Source: Pseudopyrenochaeta lycopersici
Taxonomy: Eukaryota; Ascomycota; Dothideomycetes; Pleosporales; Pseudopyrenochaetaceae
DNA: 64,000 bases
Direction: 5' to 3'
NCBI GenBank assembly: GCA_003313425.1
Contig: NHZP01000064.1
Coordinates: 186,001-250,000 of the forward strand
Position 1 is the first letter of the stretch. Every line of letters begins with the position of its first letter. Shown here one piece after another: positions 54,428-64,000 of this stretch. The notes below the pieces were generated by a model. The model ran no database searches and was not told where the DNA came from. It was given only the letters and a program-made list of their open reading frames with translations. The translations under genes and the position numbers were made by a program.

Positions 54428-55890
54428 CGGTCGCAGATAGGTTCGCGAGCAGAATGTTTGCCTGGCTACTGTCTGAAATATGTGAGGTTGCAATTAAAAT
54501 CCAGTGTTTTCTAACAAAGTGCAATGTATCTTTCTTATAACGTGAACGATATACGAGCGATGCGGGCAAGTGCACCGGATCTGTCGAAGGTCCGGCCTAT
54601 CGTCGGTTATTGCAAAACTCAAATCATGCTTGTGGTCTCAAATCTTCGTATGAGCCGAGGTGCAGACATAATTCACGGAAAGAGGCGGGAGTTGGTTCCA
54701 GTACTGTCTCGATTCCAACTGCAAATTTCTCATAATCTCACATAGTGGTGTTGGTTGACGAATGCCAGCACCGTAGGTCATTGTTTCTTTATCCGTTTTT
54801 GCGTAGTAGAGATCTATGTTTAAAGGAAAAGATCTTTTTATCTTGCTACTATACACCAAAACATAAGATGGCTTTTACTGTCCACGTCTCCAGTCTATTA
54901 CTAGTTGCTGTAGAGTCTACCCGGCCACTCCATTAACGACATAGCCAAAAGTCGGCCCAAAAGCCAGCCCAAGGCCTCCAAGCCAGCAATCTATCAGCCC
55001 TCAGCTACAGCTAGGATCAGAGTTGCCCTGAAATTCGACAAGAGAAAGTGTGAAGATTGGACTAGAGGACTAAAGGGTTCCGAGCGGAGACGGTTCCAGG
55101 TGGAGAGGGCCGTACAGACTGCCCAAATAGGCACTGGTCGAGGCTCGGAAATGGTTGGAGCCGGTCCGAGCGAGCTATCTCGCTTTCTCGGAGGAGCGAT
55201 GAACGGCACGACCGTCACGGAGATTACGTCGGCAGCAGCCAATTCCCGTCGTCAGGGCTTAGTGGAGTTTAGCACGGAGTTAACTACCTAGCCTTGCTAA
55301 CCCATTTTAGCTAGTGAAACACATGCCCGAGTACCCAGAGAGATCCGGAATTTCGCACGGCGTATAGCCCGCGTCACGTATACTAGATAGTCGTGATTAT
55401 TCGCTCGCCAGTCGGCGCCAACAAGAAAAGCGTGCGGGACACACCCAAGATCTGAACTCCATGCAGGTCATCCAGATCTTATAATGACCGGCCTCGGTGT
55501 TACAATTAGGTCCAGGATATTTGGCCGGGCAAAATAGTTATTCGGCCGGGCAATCCATACTATACGCCCGTGCTAAAATAACGTAATTCACAAGCGAATC
55601 GTTCACAGAATGTTTGGCATCCACCACCCCATCTCCACCCACTACCATGCCACCAAAACGTGTTATCGCGGTGCGTGGAAGCGGCTGGAGTGCGCCTTGG
55701 GGGAAGGTCATCTCGATTCTACGGTGGACTTTGGTAAACGTTCTGTATACCCTATCTGAGACCGTTGATTTGCGAGAGGGTTTAATAGTAGTCGGCCTTG
55801 ACGCTTTTGTGAATAGGGTACTGAGTTCAATATAACTCTGATGTGCCAGAAAGGCATGGCGCGGCGAGCCCTGCTCGGTTAATTGAAGAC
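54428..55890. other. No recognisable gene
   Basis: Begins with the promoter side of the acyltransferase gene. Open frames at 55100-55291 and 55538-55900 overlap frames on the other strand and have no recognised domain. Confidence 0.5.
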
Positions 55891-55968
55891 ACCGGAACAT
55901 CTAATCGGTTGAGTGCTACATATAAAGATGGCGCTAGCAGGGGTCTGTCTGTTTATGTAATCCTAACA
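55891..55968 (-). repeat. 5' fragment of a Copia-F family LTR
   Basis: Read on the minus strand, TGTTAGGATTACATAAACA onward matches the first 78 bases of the LTR at 52204 (GACCCCTGCTAGCGC, TTTATATGTAGCACTC shared). Confidence 0.85.
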
Positions 55969-56235
55969 AGCGCGTCAACTACGCGTTGACTAGTAATAAT
56001 GCGCAACTCCTCCCCGAAGGTCTGCGACTCTGAGATTGTATTTATAGTTCTGCGTTGTTGTTAGGATAGTTTAGTAATATTTTTAGGTACTTTAGGCATT
56101 TTTATAGGTCGTGATTTAGTTTGTAGGCGTTTTATTATTGTTGCTGCATGAGGAAGATTGAGGTGTTTTGGTGACTTGCCTATACCCGACTGGGCAGGTA
56201 GCCTGTCTAAAACACTAAAAAATCGCCTGTAACGT
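55969..56235. other. No gene seen
   Basis: T-rich stretch between an LTR scrap and Copia-D. Nothing recognised. Confidence 0.5.
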
Positions 56236-56396
56236 TGTCAGAATTTAATAAATGTTTTGGTCAGAAGGGATAAGAATTAATTGTGTTCTGTCTGTACCTT
56301 TCTACTATAGCTCCTCTGCTTCCGGAGGTTCCGTAGATCGCAATAGTTATCAGTCCTACTATTTATCGCTCTTTCCTTGTATTTAACAATCTGACA
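56236..56396 (-). repeat. Copia-D 3' LTR, subtype like 37322 and 57669
   Basis: 161 bp, TGTCAGAATTTAATAAATG...AACAATCTGACA. The middle carries GCTTCCGGAGGTTCCG, shared with the solo LTRs at 37322 and 57669, and not with the other LTR of this element. Confidence 0.88.
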
Positions 56397-56439
56397 CACC
56401 CCCTCAGCTTAGAGTAATCTTCTAAGCTGACACAAACTT

Positions 56440-59400
56440 ATATCTTATGCGATTATCAGATCCTCTATCTAAGTTTGTATGTCTTCGAGTTTTAACTCTT
56501 TTGCTAAGGCCGGTTTCTTGTTTACCAGTCCTAATTAATTAAGAAAGTTCTTCTATTTGTTTAAGGGCAGCGCTTTAGTAAGTCTATCTGCTATCATTTG
56601 CGAGGACTTTACGTATTTAACTTACATTCGTCTAAGCAATACTTCCTGTCGTAGCCAGTAGTTATAGATGTCTACATGTCGAAGTTTGGTTTGAAGTTTT
56701 GCAATCTCTTCCGTAACAAGTCAAATTGTCTGTGTATTATCGCATTGAATTGTAATAGTCGACTCCAGCAATAATATCTGTAGCTCCTTAAGAAGTCGCG
56801 AAGTAAAGATAGCTTCCTTTACTACTTAGGAGAGTGCGAGCAGTTCTGCCTCAGTCGTTGAGGTAGTAACCGTGTCCTGTTTACTTACTCTCCAGGTAAT
56901 AAGACCACCAAATAGCTTAATCACATAACCTTGCAAACTCTTTCTATCAACTGTATTATCGGCAAATAATGCGTCGCTGGCTACTTTAAGCTTGTCGCCT
57001 CCTCCCAATTGGAGTGCTCTTGATTTTGTCGCTGCAAGGTAGAGCAGGACTCTGTCAGCAGCCTCTTAATGCTCCGTGCCAGGGTTAACAAGGAAGCGTG
57101 CAAGGCGCGATGTTACGAAGGCGATATCTGGTCGTGTTGTAACAGCGGCAAATAGTAAGGAGCCAATCTTACGCTAGTATTTATTGACTTCTAACAGTAA
57201 TGCTAATCCCTCGCGCGGCTGGAGTTTAACGCTTGCCATTAGGATATCATGTCAGACATCTTTCCTATCTGCAAGTCTACTAATTTTGTCGGCATAGGCT
57301 AACTAGGAGAGTTGAATTAATCGTTGTTCTTAGTCTCTGATAACTTCTACGCCGAGGAACTATTGCAGGTCTTCTCCACCTATAAAGGTGTATCTTTCTT
57401 GAAGAGCCTTGATAGCTTGTTAAGCTTCTACCTCCTTCTTCTGGTAATAGGCTAAGATAATGTCATCGACGTAAAAGAAGATGATAATGCCATCCTTGAT
57501 CATGCAGCAGGCCTCATGTGGCACTTGTTTGAAGCCTAGTTTAGTAAGGGTTAAGACGAATTCTTTCTGCTATAGGAGCGGTAAAATTCGAAGACCGTAA
57601 AGTGCCTTTTTAAGCTTAAGGATCGTTCCGGGCTTCTGGTATCCTCGTGGCATTCTTATGTAGATTTCTGTCAGATATAAGGAGAAGCTCAGAAGTACTG
57701 CATAGGAAAGAGCGATAAATAGTAGGACCGATAACTATTGCTAATCGACGGAACCTCCGGAAGCAGAGGAGATATAGAAGAAAGCAGGAGACAGAACTCA
57801 AAATGAACACAATCATAATCAACACACAATCGATTTATCGCAATCATTAATTCTGCAAAGCGTATTTCAGCATTTCATCTGACAATTTCTCTATCTATGG
57901 TTGCATGCACGAATGTGTTAGTAACGTCGTACTGTTTAAGTTCAAGGTTGAACTTGGCAGTGGTTGCCATGAGCATTCGAAAAGACCTACTGGCTAAAGT
58001 GGCTGCGTATGTGTCTTGTGACGTAATGTTTTGTTGCTAATCGCCACGAACGACTAGTCGTGCTTTGCATTTAATAAGGCGATAGTGTTTGTCTAATTTA
58101 TAGGTATACACCTACATGCAGTCTAATATTTGGTGACCTCTCTGTTTAATAGGAGTGATTGGCACTTTAGCCTAGGACTTCATTTGTTTATAGCTCCTTA
58201 GGTGTTCTCGTTCTGCTTCCTTGAATATTTCGTGCAGAGGATAATCTTTAAGCTTTAAGTAGGTTGTCGGCAGAGGTGGCGATTAGTTTCGGTAAGGCTT
58301 TACCCCCTTTGCTAGTATTCTCTTCAGCTGTGCCTTGTTAATGGGCTTGCCTTCGTGTTCCCCTACGTGCCCTGCTTGAGTGCTGGCTATAAATGCTGCT
58401 GCCCATGGTTCTGTTTTTAACGAGCCCTACGTCGTCGTGCTATTAGCTTCAGGTTCGTTAGTCTACGCCTGGCTAAGGAGAGCTATAGGTAGCGGAGTGT
58501 CTAGCGGCGTTAGGTATAAGTCTATCGCTTTTCTACTTCAGCAACCTCTTAACTTTTGACCTTGTAGACTTGAACTCTCTCCTATTATTATATCGTCTTC
58601 GTAGAATAACCTAGTCTCAGGCTGTCCCTGTCGCGGTGGTGTAGGCAGTTCAATCGTTTTCACCCACGTTGCAATCTCCTGCAGGGTATTATGCATAAGG
58701 TTATCTATCAGGTCTTCCGTTTTGCCGCTAAACACTACGCTTTCGTTAAAGACTACGTCTCTTGTGCTAATAACTTTAGCTAGTGACGGGATCCAAACTT
58801 AGTAGATGTTTGTAGATTAATAGCTAATAAGATAGCTAACCTAAGCTTTTGGATCTAAGCGTTGCAGTCGCGACTTTCCTCAGTAGGTATCGTCGGTCAT
58901 TGCAAATGCCTTGCAGCTAATGCTTTAAGATAAGCTTAGTTTGGTTTCTGTAGTCTAGTGATAATACTATTCATAGCAGCGACCCTTGTAAAGAATACCT
59001 CGTATAGGCTTTTCTAGCGGTTGGAGTAGTTCGGCGTTCTATTGTAAAGGTATATTACCGCTCTTGTAATTTCTGGCCATAGTTCCTAGGGAAGATTAGC
59101 ATCCAGCTGTATTGTACGTGCCTTTTCTTTTATTACACCCCCTGAGCGTTCTCCTCCGCTATTCTGTGATTGGGTATTAGGAGCAGAAGGCTCGACCTTT
59201 ATGCCTTTAGACGTGCACCATCTCTTAACTTCTGGCTTAACGGTTACTATCTCGTTATCCGTCTTAATCACTTTTACAGAAATACTAAATTGCGTATATA
59301 GGAAGTAAGTGAAATTATCTAGTAATTGAATAATAGATTGTGCTGGTCTGTTGTCGGTGAAGTAGAAATCCCAGTTATATGCTGAGAATCGGTTAGTGAT

Positions 59401-61488
59401 AAGTATTTGGCTCTTTTCCTTTGAGTAGCTTCTAACTTCGTAGTCGTGAAAGTCGATCGCGATTCGTTCTCCCGGCCCTTCTTCGCTTAGTTAAGGTTCT
59501 CTGCAGATCCTGCGCTTTGATTTGGCTCTCCTACATGCGTCGCACTCGACTGTAGTGACGCCTTTAATACGCACCCCCTCAGATTGTTGGACGAGGTGTT
59601 CGATCGCTGCGGGCCCTAGATGCCCTAGGCGCTTATGCTATAGTATTGTACTTACTCTTTCTAGCGCCCGCTTGGTTCGAGAGTTGAATCGGGTGTGAAA
59701 GCTACTGTCGTTTGCATCTGATTGCTCGAGTACCTATTAGTCGTGTGCTTCCGTCAGGTATGCGATGATTGAGTTGTCCCATCTCTTCAACGTTGTAGGT
59801 TCATTCTTATTATCCTACCAAATTCCTTGCCGTCTGAGTAGTCTAAATAAGACGAGGTTGTATAGAATCTCCGGGCAGAAGGCAACGTTCTCTAATCGGA
59901 GTATCTCTGTGCCATATAGTGACTTGACTTTGATATGTACGGTGCCATACCCTTTAATCTATATTCGTGCGTTGCCTGTCCACACGCAGTTACTGGGGAT
60001 AGGTGGACGGAGGTAAGTTAGGCGTTGCGCTATGTTGCAGATGTGTATCGTCGCGCCCGAATCGAGGATAAATGCATTCTTTAGCGGATACGGTTAGTTC
60101 TTTATTAAGAACACTGACGCGGTATACGCAGCTCTGATTATTAATATAACTCTTCCCTCTAGTTAATCTTTTATAACTTCGGGTGTTGGTGTTTGCGAAT
60201 TCTTAATCAGCGGCGTCTTTGATCGTTAGCGCTTTGAGTCTAATAATTTGATTAGCTCTAGGTCATACTTTCTTTTGTACTCAACGAGTTTGGCTATTCT
60301 TGAATCTAGTGTAAACCACGCAGGTGCCTTATCTTCATTTAGATAGAAACAATCGAAAAGATTGTGGCGCTGTTCACAAGCATAGCATGTTGTGCCTCTA
60401 ACTGCCGCCGTATCCTCTAGAGAGGAATGCTTAGATCTGGTGCTAATTTGCCTAAATTTGCGTTTTCCCTGGGTTCTACCACAGTTCTTGCCCCGTAAGG
60501 CTGATAATGCTTCTTTAGCTACACCAGAGGCGTCCCTCTGTGCGCCCTAGTCGGATTTACCGCCAGCGGGGTATGCAGCATCTCTAGCAGCAAAAGCGCT
60601 CTTCTGCTTGCCCTTTTGTGGGTAGGAGCAGCTCATATGTTCCCAGAAGAGTTTCATTATTTCTTTTCTGTCATGGTCTGGGTCACCTCTAGTCACCTGG
60701 CTAGAGAAGGCAGTCACCCACATAGGTGCTACCTTTTCCACTGCCGACAAAAAATCTTGTATAATATCTTTATTATGTTGTACCTCCGCGACTCCTTCGG
60801 TCTCAGCGTCAGTTACTGCTTGATCGTATTCGGCAAGCCAGATATCCCAGTTTACTGGGGTCCTTATTGGCTTCAATGCATTGTGATATCTTGTTCGTGC
60901 TCGTTAGCGTTCTTCGAGTGGGTTAATTCCTACTGTCCTTCGGATATCAATAATCTATCAGCGAATCGTGGTACCAGGGAGGCAGCAGTTGCGCTGAATG
61001 TGCGCTGATACTGTACTCTAAATGTGTGTTACAAGTAACCGATAGTTAGCCCGTTCTCTGTCGTATTTCTTCTCGTCAATCTTATAGGCTTCGAGCTATA
61101 CCTTGTAGTCGTCTCAATTAGCCTTATATGTTTCCTAGCTTTCAGGTAATAAGTCTAATAGTTTCGTTAGTGTAGCTGAGGTTGCATCAGTTCGGGACGG
61201 GTTTGATCTTATTGTCTAGCTTGATAATCTAACCTGGTTACTTCAAGAGTTTGACGACGCGCTGGGTGCCTGTCGTTGGACTACAGCTGGTACGTAGTCA
61301 GCTAATCGTGGTAGGACCGGGAGGATCGGTTCTAGTAAAGGTTCTCTACTTCTATCAGGGTCTGCGATTGCCTATACGTTGTAGAACTCCGCTTTTGCTT
61401 TTAGTTGTAGTAACTATGGCGTGTAGTTCGTGTAGTTGGTGAGAATGATCGTAGCATCGCGTACGCCGGTAATATTTGCGTAAGACAT
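56440..61488 (-). pseudogene. Copia-D Gag-Pol polyprotein, heavily interrupted
   Basis: Gag starts at the ATG at 61488 (MSYANITGVRDATIIL). Pieces include gag at 60876-60547 (PVNWDIWLAEYDQAVTDAE), integrase at 59271-59086 (KTDNEIVTVKPEVKRW, SQNSGGERSGGVIK), connector at 58735-58538 and RNase H at 57008-56826 (KLFGGLITWRVSKQDTVTT). TAG and TAA codons interrupt it throughout at Q and W positions, many shared with Copia-B. A solo LTR splits the reverse transcriptase at 57669-57884. Confidence 0.9.
57669..57884 (+). repeat. Solo LTR nested in Copia-D
   Basis: 216 bp, TGTCAGATATAAGGAG...TTCATCTGACA, flanked by a perfect 5-bp duplication ATTTC (57664-57668, 57885-57889). It sits within the reverse transcriptase region of Copia-D and is therefore younger than it. 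Confidence 0.96.
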
Positions 61489-61525
61489 AGTCCTCGCTCG
61501 TTATAGGGTCAGTGAGACTCTTAAT

Positions 61526-61700
61526 TGTTAGAATTTAATGAATATTTTGGTCGTGATCGTGGATCAGAATTAATTATGTTGATTGTTGGTTTTGTTCTCT
61601 CTCCCTTTTAAACACAGATCTGATACATCGGTGATACATAGGTGATACCGTCCACGATGCAGTATTCGTATACTTTAGTTTTTATGCCTCTTATCTGACA
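61526..61700 (-). repeat. Copia-D 5' LTR, Copia-B subtype
   Basis: 175 bp, TGTTAGAATTTAATGAAT...CTTATCTGACA; similar to the Copia-B LTRs but with more differences. The GTGAGACTCTTAAT primer-site sequence adjoins its left side. Confidence 0.93.
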
Positions 61701-61826
61701 CTACGACGTTCCTTGAGGTTATTAAAGAGGCGGGTTTGCAGAGCGTACTCGGCTTCTTTACATCAGATAACCACGGCTCAAACGACAAGATGCTACGCTT
61801 CATTGCACATGACGAGACGGTTATTA

Positions 61827-63176
61827 CAGTACTAGGTCGTATATTTTGGTTGCCAAGCTTGCCCCACCTATCGCTAACACCAGGGCTGTATCACAACAAT
61901 TTAGAAAAACAGCCTTGAACTTAATAATTATACTGAGTTTTTAGGCTGAGGAGATATATAAGAGCTAGTACTTTGTTTGCTAGCCTCGCGCCTTCTTGCA
62001 GGCGTGAATTCGATGAGGCATACTCAAAATCAGCGCCTTGATGAGGCTGCTCGGTATGCTCCGCCAGCACCTCTTCAAGGCCTTACAGAAACCATCCCAC
62101 TCTTGTTCAGCTACGCTATGGCTATTGTATTGAGGATAGAAGCGATTCATGCGCTTTTTGAGGTGCCACCAGAGGTGCTCAATTGGGTTGAGATCTGGTG
62201 AGTAAGGTGGCCAGATGATGGTGTCGATACCTTGCCCAGCGAGCCAGCTCCTTGCCCTTCTTGATGTATGGATGCGCGCGTTATCCTGCATAAAGAGCTG
62301 TGAACGCTGATGGCTAGGCAAGAGACCCTCTGTCAAGGCTTGAATGTAACTTTCAGTAGAGTAGCCACCTTGTGGAGCATTAGGATCGCGCTCCATTATG
62401 ACTAGCCTACTCCTCCTTGCCCGCCCTCGTTCATCAAGCCATATAGCGCCCCACACCATCTGCGCAGGCCTCCTGCTAGTACTGATAGGAGTGATCATCT
62501 CTCTCTTCCATTTCTCCCATGGATAGCGAAAGCACCACTCGTTGTTGTGGCCTGAGCCCTTCTGAATTGAGCACTCATCTGAGAACTTGAGAGTGCGGTG
62601 ATGCCACGGAAAAGTAGAGTATGTCCTACAGAACGCACGACGCTGCTGAGCATGAACTGGGTATAGCTTTAGACGCTTTTTGCAGCGATATTTAGTGAGG
62701 CCTTGTCTCTTGAGCACTCGATATAATGTACTGGTGCTAGGTGGCTTCGAAGAGGTGCCATCGTGGTTCATGACCACGCTGGCTTGAGCTAGCTCTGAGT
62801 ACTCAATCTTTGGCCGCGCGCGTACTGTACGATAGATAATCCTTTTTTGATGAGGTGATAGTAATTGAGGGCGCCCAGAACGAGGAGCTTCATCTCGTGT
62901 TGTTTGAGTTCGAGCAAGCCTAATAGTGGTGCGGATGCAGTTTGGTGAACGCTTAAACTCAGCCACGAGCTCTGCAACTGAAACACCAGCCTCAGCTTTA
63001 GAGATGATTGCCTGTCGCTCCAGAGTCGTTAAATTAGGCCCTCGGCGGGCATTTCCTGAGATTTCTGTGCCAAACTGGCGACGTGGCGGCATTGTGAGAG
63101 GTGGTTGAAATGTGCTGGTTGTGCGACGCGTATTAAGCGACCTCGCTTGGCAACCAAAACATTTGACGTGTGACTG
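61827..63176 (-). mobile_element. Tc1-like DD34E transposon, apparently complete
   Basis: 1,350 bp between duplicated TA dinucleotides (61825-61826, 63177-63178). Both ends start CAGT and share TTTTGGTTGCCAAGC at the same distance; other positions of the inverted repeats differ. Carries one intact transposase gene. Confidence 0.96.
61980..63092 (-). CDS. Tc1-like transposase, 370 residues
   Basis: Cut-and-paste transposase of the Tc1/mariner superfamily. N-terminal paired helix-turn-helix DNA-binding region at about residues 20-140 (LTTLERQAIISKAEAGVSVA, then a GRP-type hook at RSGRPQLLS and a second helix-turn-helix). The catalytic triad is D172 (KFSDECS), D270 (FMQDNARIH) and E305 (SPDLNPIEHLW); 34 residues separate the last two, so DD34E. 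The frame is full length and free of stops. A start at 63092 fits the usual MPPRR opening. It lies within its own inverted repeats inside hAT-4. With all catalytic residues present it may be active. Confidence 0.95.
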   Translation of the reverse strand: MPPRRQFGTEISGNARRGPNLTTLERQAIISKAEAGVSVAELVAEFKRSPNCIRTTIRLARTQTTRDEAPRSGRPQLLSPHQKRIIYRTVRARPKIEYSELAQASVVMNHDGTSSKPPSTSTLYRVLKRQGLTKYRCKKRLKLYPVHAQQRRAFCRTYSTFPWHHRTLKFSDECSIQKGSGHNNEWCFRYPWEKWKREMITPISTSRRPAQMVWGAIWLDERGRARRSRLVIMERDPNAPQGGYSTESYIQALTEGLLPSHQRSQLFMQDNARIHTSRRARSWLAGQGIDTIIWPPYSPDLNPIEHLWWHLKKRMNRFYPQYNSHSVAEQEWDGFCKALKRCWRSIPSSLIKALILSMPHRIHACKKARG

Positions 63177-64000
63177 TAATTTCGAGCCTAAGGTGCGCCG
63201 TGTACGCTGCTTCGGTCACAACCTTAACCTCGTTGCGCAAGCCTTCCTATTCGGAGCGACAAGACAGCGTGGAGAAGCTCGTGATAATGAAGACGAGGCT
63301 ATTGAACTAGCTATTCGTGACATCGAAGAGCTACAGCGAGACGCAAATGAAGACCGACGGAGTAAGGAGGATATTGCAGCAGCATATCGCAAGTTCGGCG
63401 TACTCGGTAAAGTACATAACCAGAACGTCTTCTCGCGCGCATCGACAGAGCGCTATCAAGAGTTCATCCTTGCTATCGGCCGGGCAATACCATTATATAA
63501 CGATACAAGATGGCACTCGTGGTTGATAGAGATTACCGTCTTCTTATCAAAGCGAAAGGAGATAATGAGCTGGCAGGATGATCACTGGGATGAGCTTGGC
63601 GTAGATGTTCTTGATCGTGACGACTGGCAGGAGCTTGAGGATATTAAGGAGATTCTACAGCCTCTGAAGGACTGTACGATGAATACGCAGGGTATTGATG
63701 CTACTATTGACGTTAGCTTCGTCAATATGGAGTTCCTCGTACACCATTTTACAAGGATGCGCGAGAAGTATATTAATAACCTACAGATTACCGTTAGGAC
63801 CACGGTCGCATGGTTCAAGTTCGATAAGTATTACAGCCTTACAGAGAACACGCCCGTCTTTACCGCAGCAGTACTACTTCATCCAGAGCTACGACAGGCT
63901 TATCTTGAGAAGGTCTGGGCAGAGAAGAACGAGCAGTATATTACACCGTCGATTGAGGCTGTACGCAAGTTCTGGCATAAGCATTTCAAGCCGCAAGTAA

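Larger units (their letters stand above)
56236..61700 (-). mobile_element. Copia-D, chimeric element with two unlike LTRs
   Basis: Internal sequence closely similar to Copia-B along its whole length, but the 3' LTR (56236-56396) and 5' LTR (61526-61700) belong to different subtypes that share only the outer ends. The flanks (AACGT and CTACG) do not match. The right flank is inside a hAT-4 transposase, the left flank is not. All this points to recombination between two elements rather than a simple insertion. Confidence 0.9.
61701..64000 (+). mobile_element. hAT-4, interrupted and truncated by the window end
   Basis: The hAT interior begins abruptly after the Copia-D LTR, is split by a Tc1 element at 61827-63176 and runs off the right edge. 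The N-terminal part and left end are missing from the window. Confidence 0.88.
61701..64000 (+). pseudogene. hAT-4 transposase, interrupted by a Tc1 element, partial
   Basis: Left piece 61704-61826: TFLEVIKEAGLQ, GFFTSDNHGSNDKMLRFIAH. Right piece from 63179: VRCFGHNLNL, AQAFLFG, FGVLGKVHNQNVFSRASTERYQEF, NDTRWHSWLIEI, ELEDIKEILQPL, WFKFDKYYSLTENTPVFTAAVLLHP. If the Tc1 element and one TA are left out, the two pieces join in frame and the joint matches the family, so the transposase was open here when Tc1 arrived. No other stop is visible in the 270 codons to the window end. Most similar to hAT-3. The missing 5' part explains why it is not functional here. Confidence 0.9.

Overview
The window is nuclear DNA of a filamentous ascomycete (Pezizomycotina; a plant-associated Dothideomycete-like fungus would fit, but the genus cannot be fixed from the sequence). 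The evidence is short GT-AG introns with CTAAC/CTGAC-type branch sites, a WOPR (Sge1/Ryp1-class) regulator, small secreted cysteine-rich proteins, fungal hAT, Tc1, Fot1 and Copia elements, and C-to-T type stop codons typical of RIP (repeat-induced point mutation). About three quarters of the window is transposon sequence, much of it nested, so this is a gene-poor compartment.

Layout. 1-5326: end of one hAT, then hAT-1 (531-3533, 26-bp perfect inverted ends) and 5'-proximal half of hAT-2. 5327-11568: downstream region, a 40-copy CAA/TTG microsatellite inside a long polyglutamine-coding frame, and the WOPR regulator (minus strand). 11569-14747: a stop-riddled hAT with a perfect 8-bp target duplication, inserted 0.55 kb upstream of the regulator. 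15967-20500: a Copia LTR scrap, a broken polyketide synthase ketosynthase fragment, hAT-5, and a trans-enoyl reductase gene broken by one TGG-to-TAG type stop. 20785-21261: hypothetical protein. 21331-32643: LTR remnants and Copia-A, which carries a complete Copia-B inside its RNase H region. 34053-36905: hAT-3. 38215-40741: two small secreted cysteine-rich protein genes around a mariner-type MITE; the first has a tandemly duplicated last exon with two usable 3' splice sites. 41062-44121: hAT-6 and a Fot1 scrap. 44122-49984: Copia-E, apparently intact, gag and pol separated by one in-frame UGA followed by CUA. 49985-52615: Copia-F, 5' truncated. 53008-54427: an intact five-exon LovD-like beta-lactamase-fold acyltransferase/esterase. 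56236-61700: Copia-D, with a solo LTR inside and two unlike terminal LTRs. 61701-64000: hAT-4 carrying an intact Tc1-type DD34E element and running off the window.

How the parts relate. The ketosynthase fragment, the LovC-like trans-enoyl reductase and the LovD-like acyltransferase are three of the activities found in lovastatin-type highly reducing polyketide clusters; here they look like the dismembered remains of such a cluster, with only the acyltransferase intact (inference). The two secreted proteins and a WOPR regulator, a family that controls effectors and morphogenesis in other fungi, sit among young transposons, as effector genes often do. The Copia elements show a paradox: A and B have identical or nearly identical LTRs and perfect target duplications, hence are recent, yet their reading frames are full of stops, so they probably moved using proteins made by other copies.
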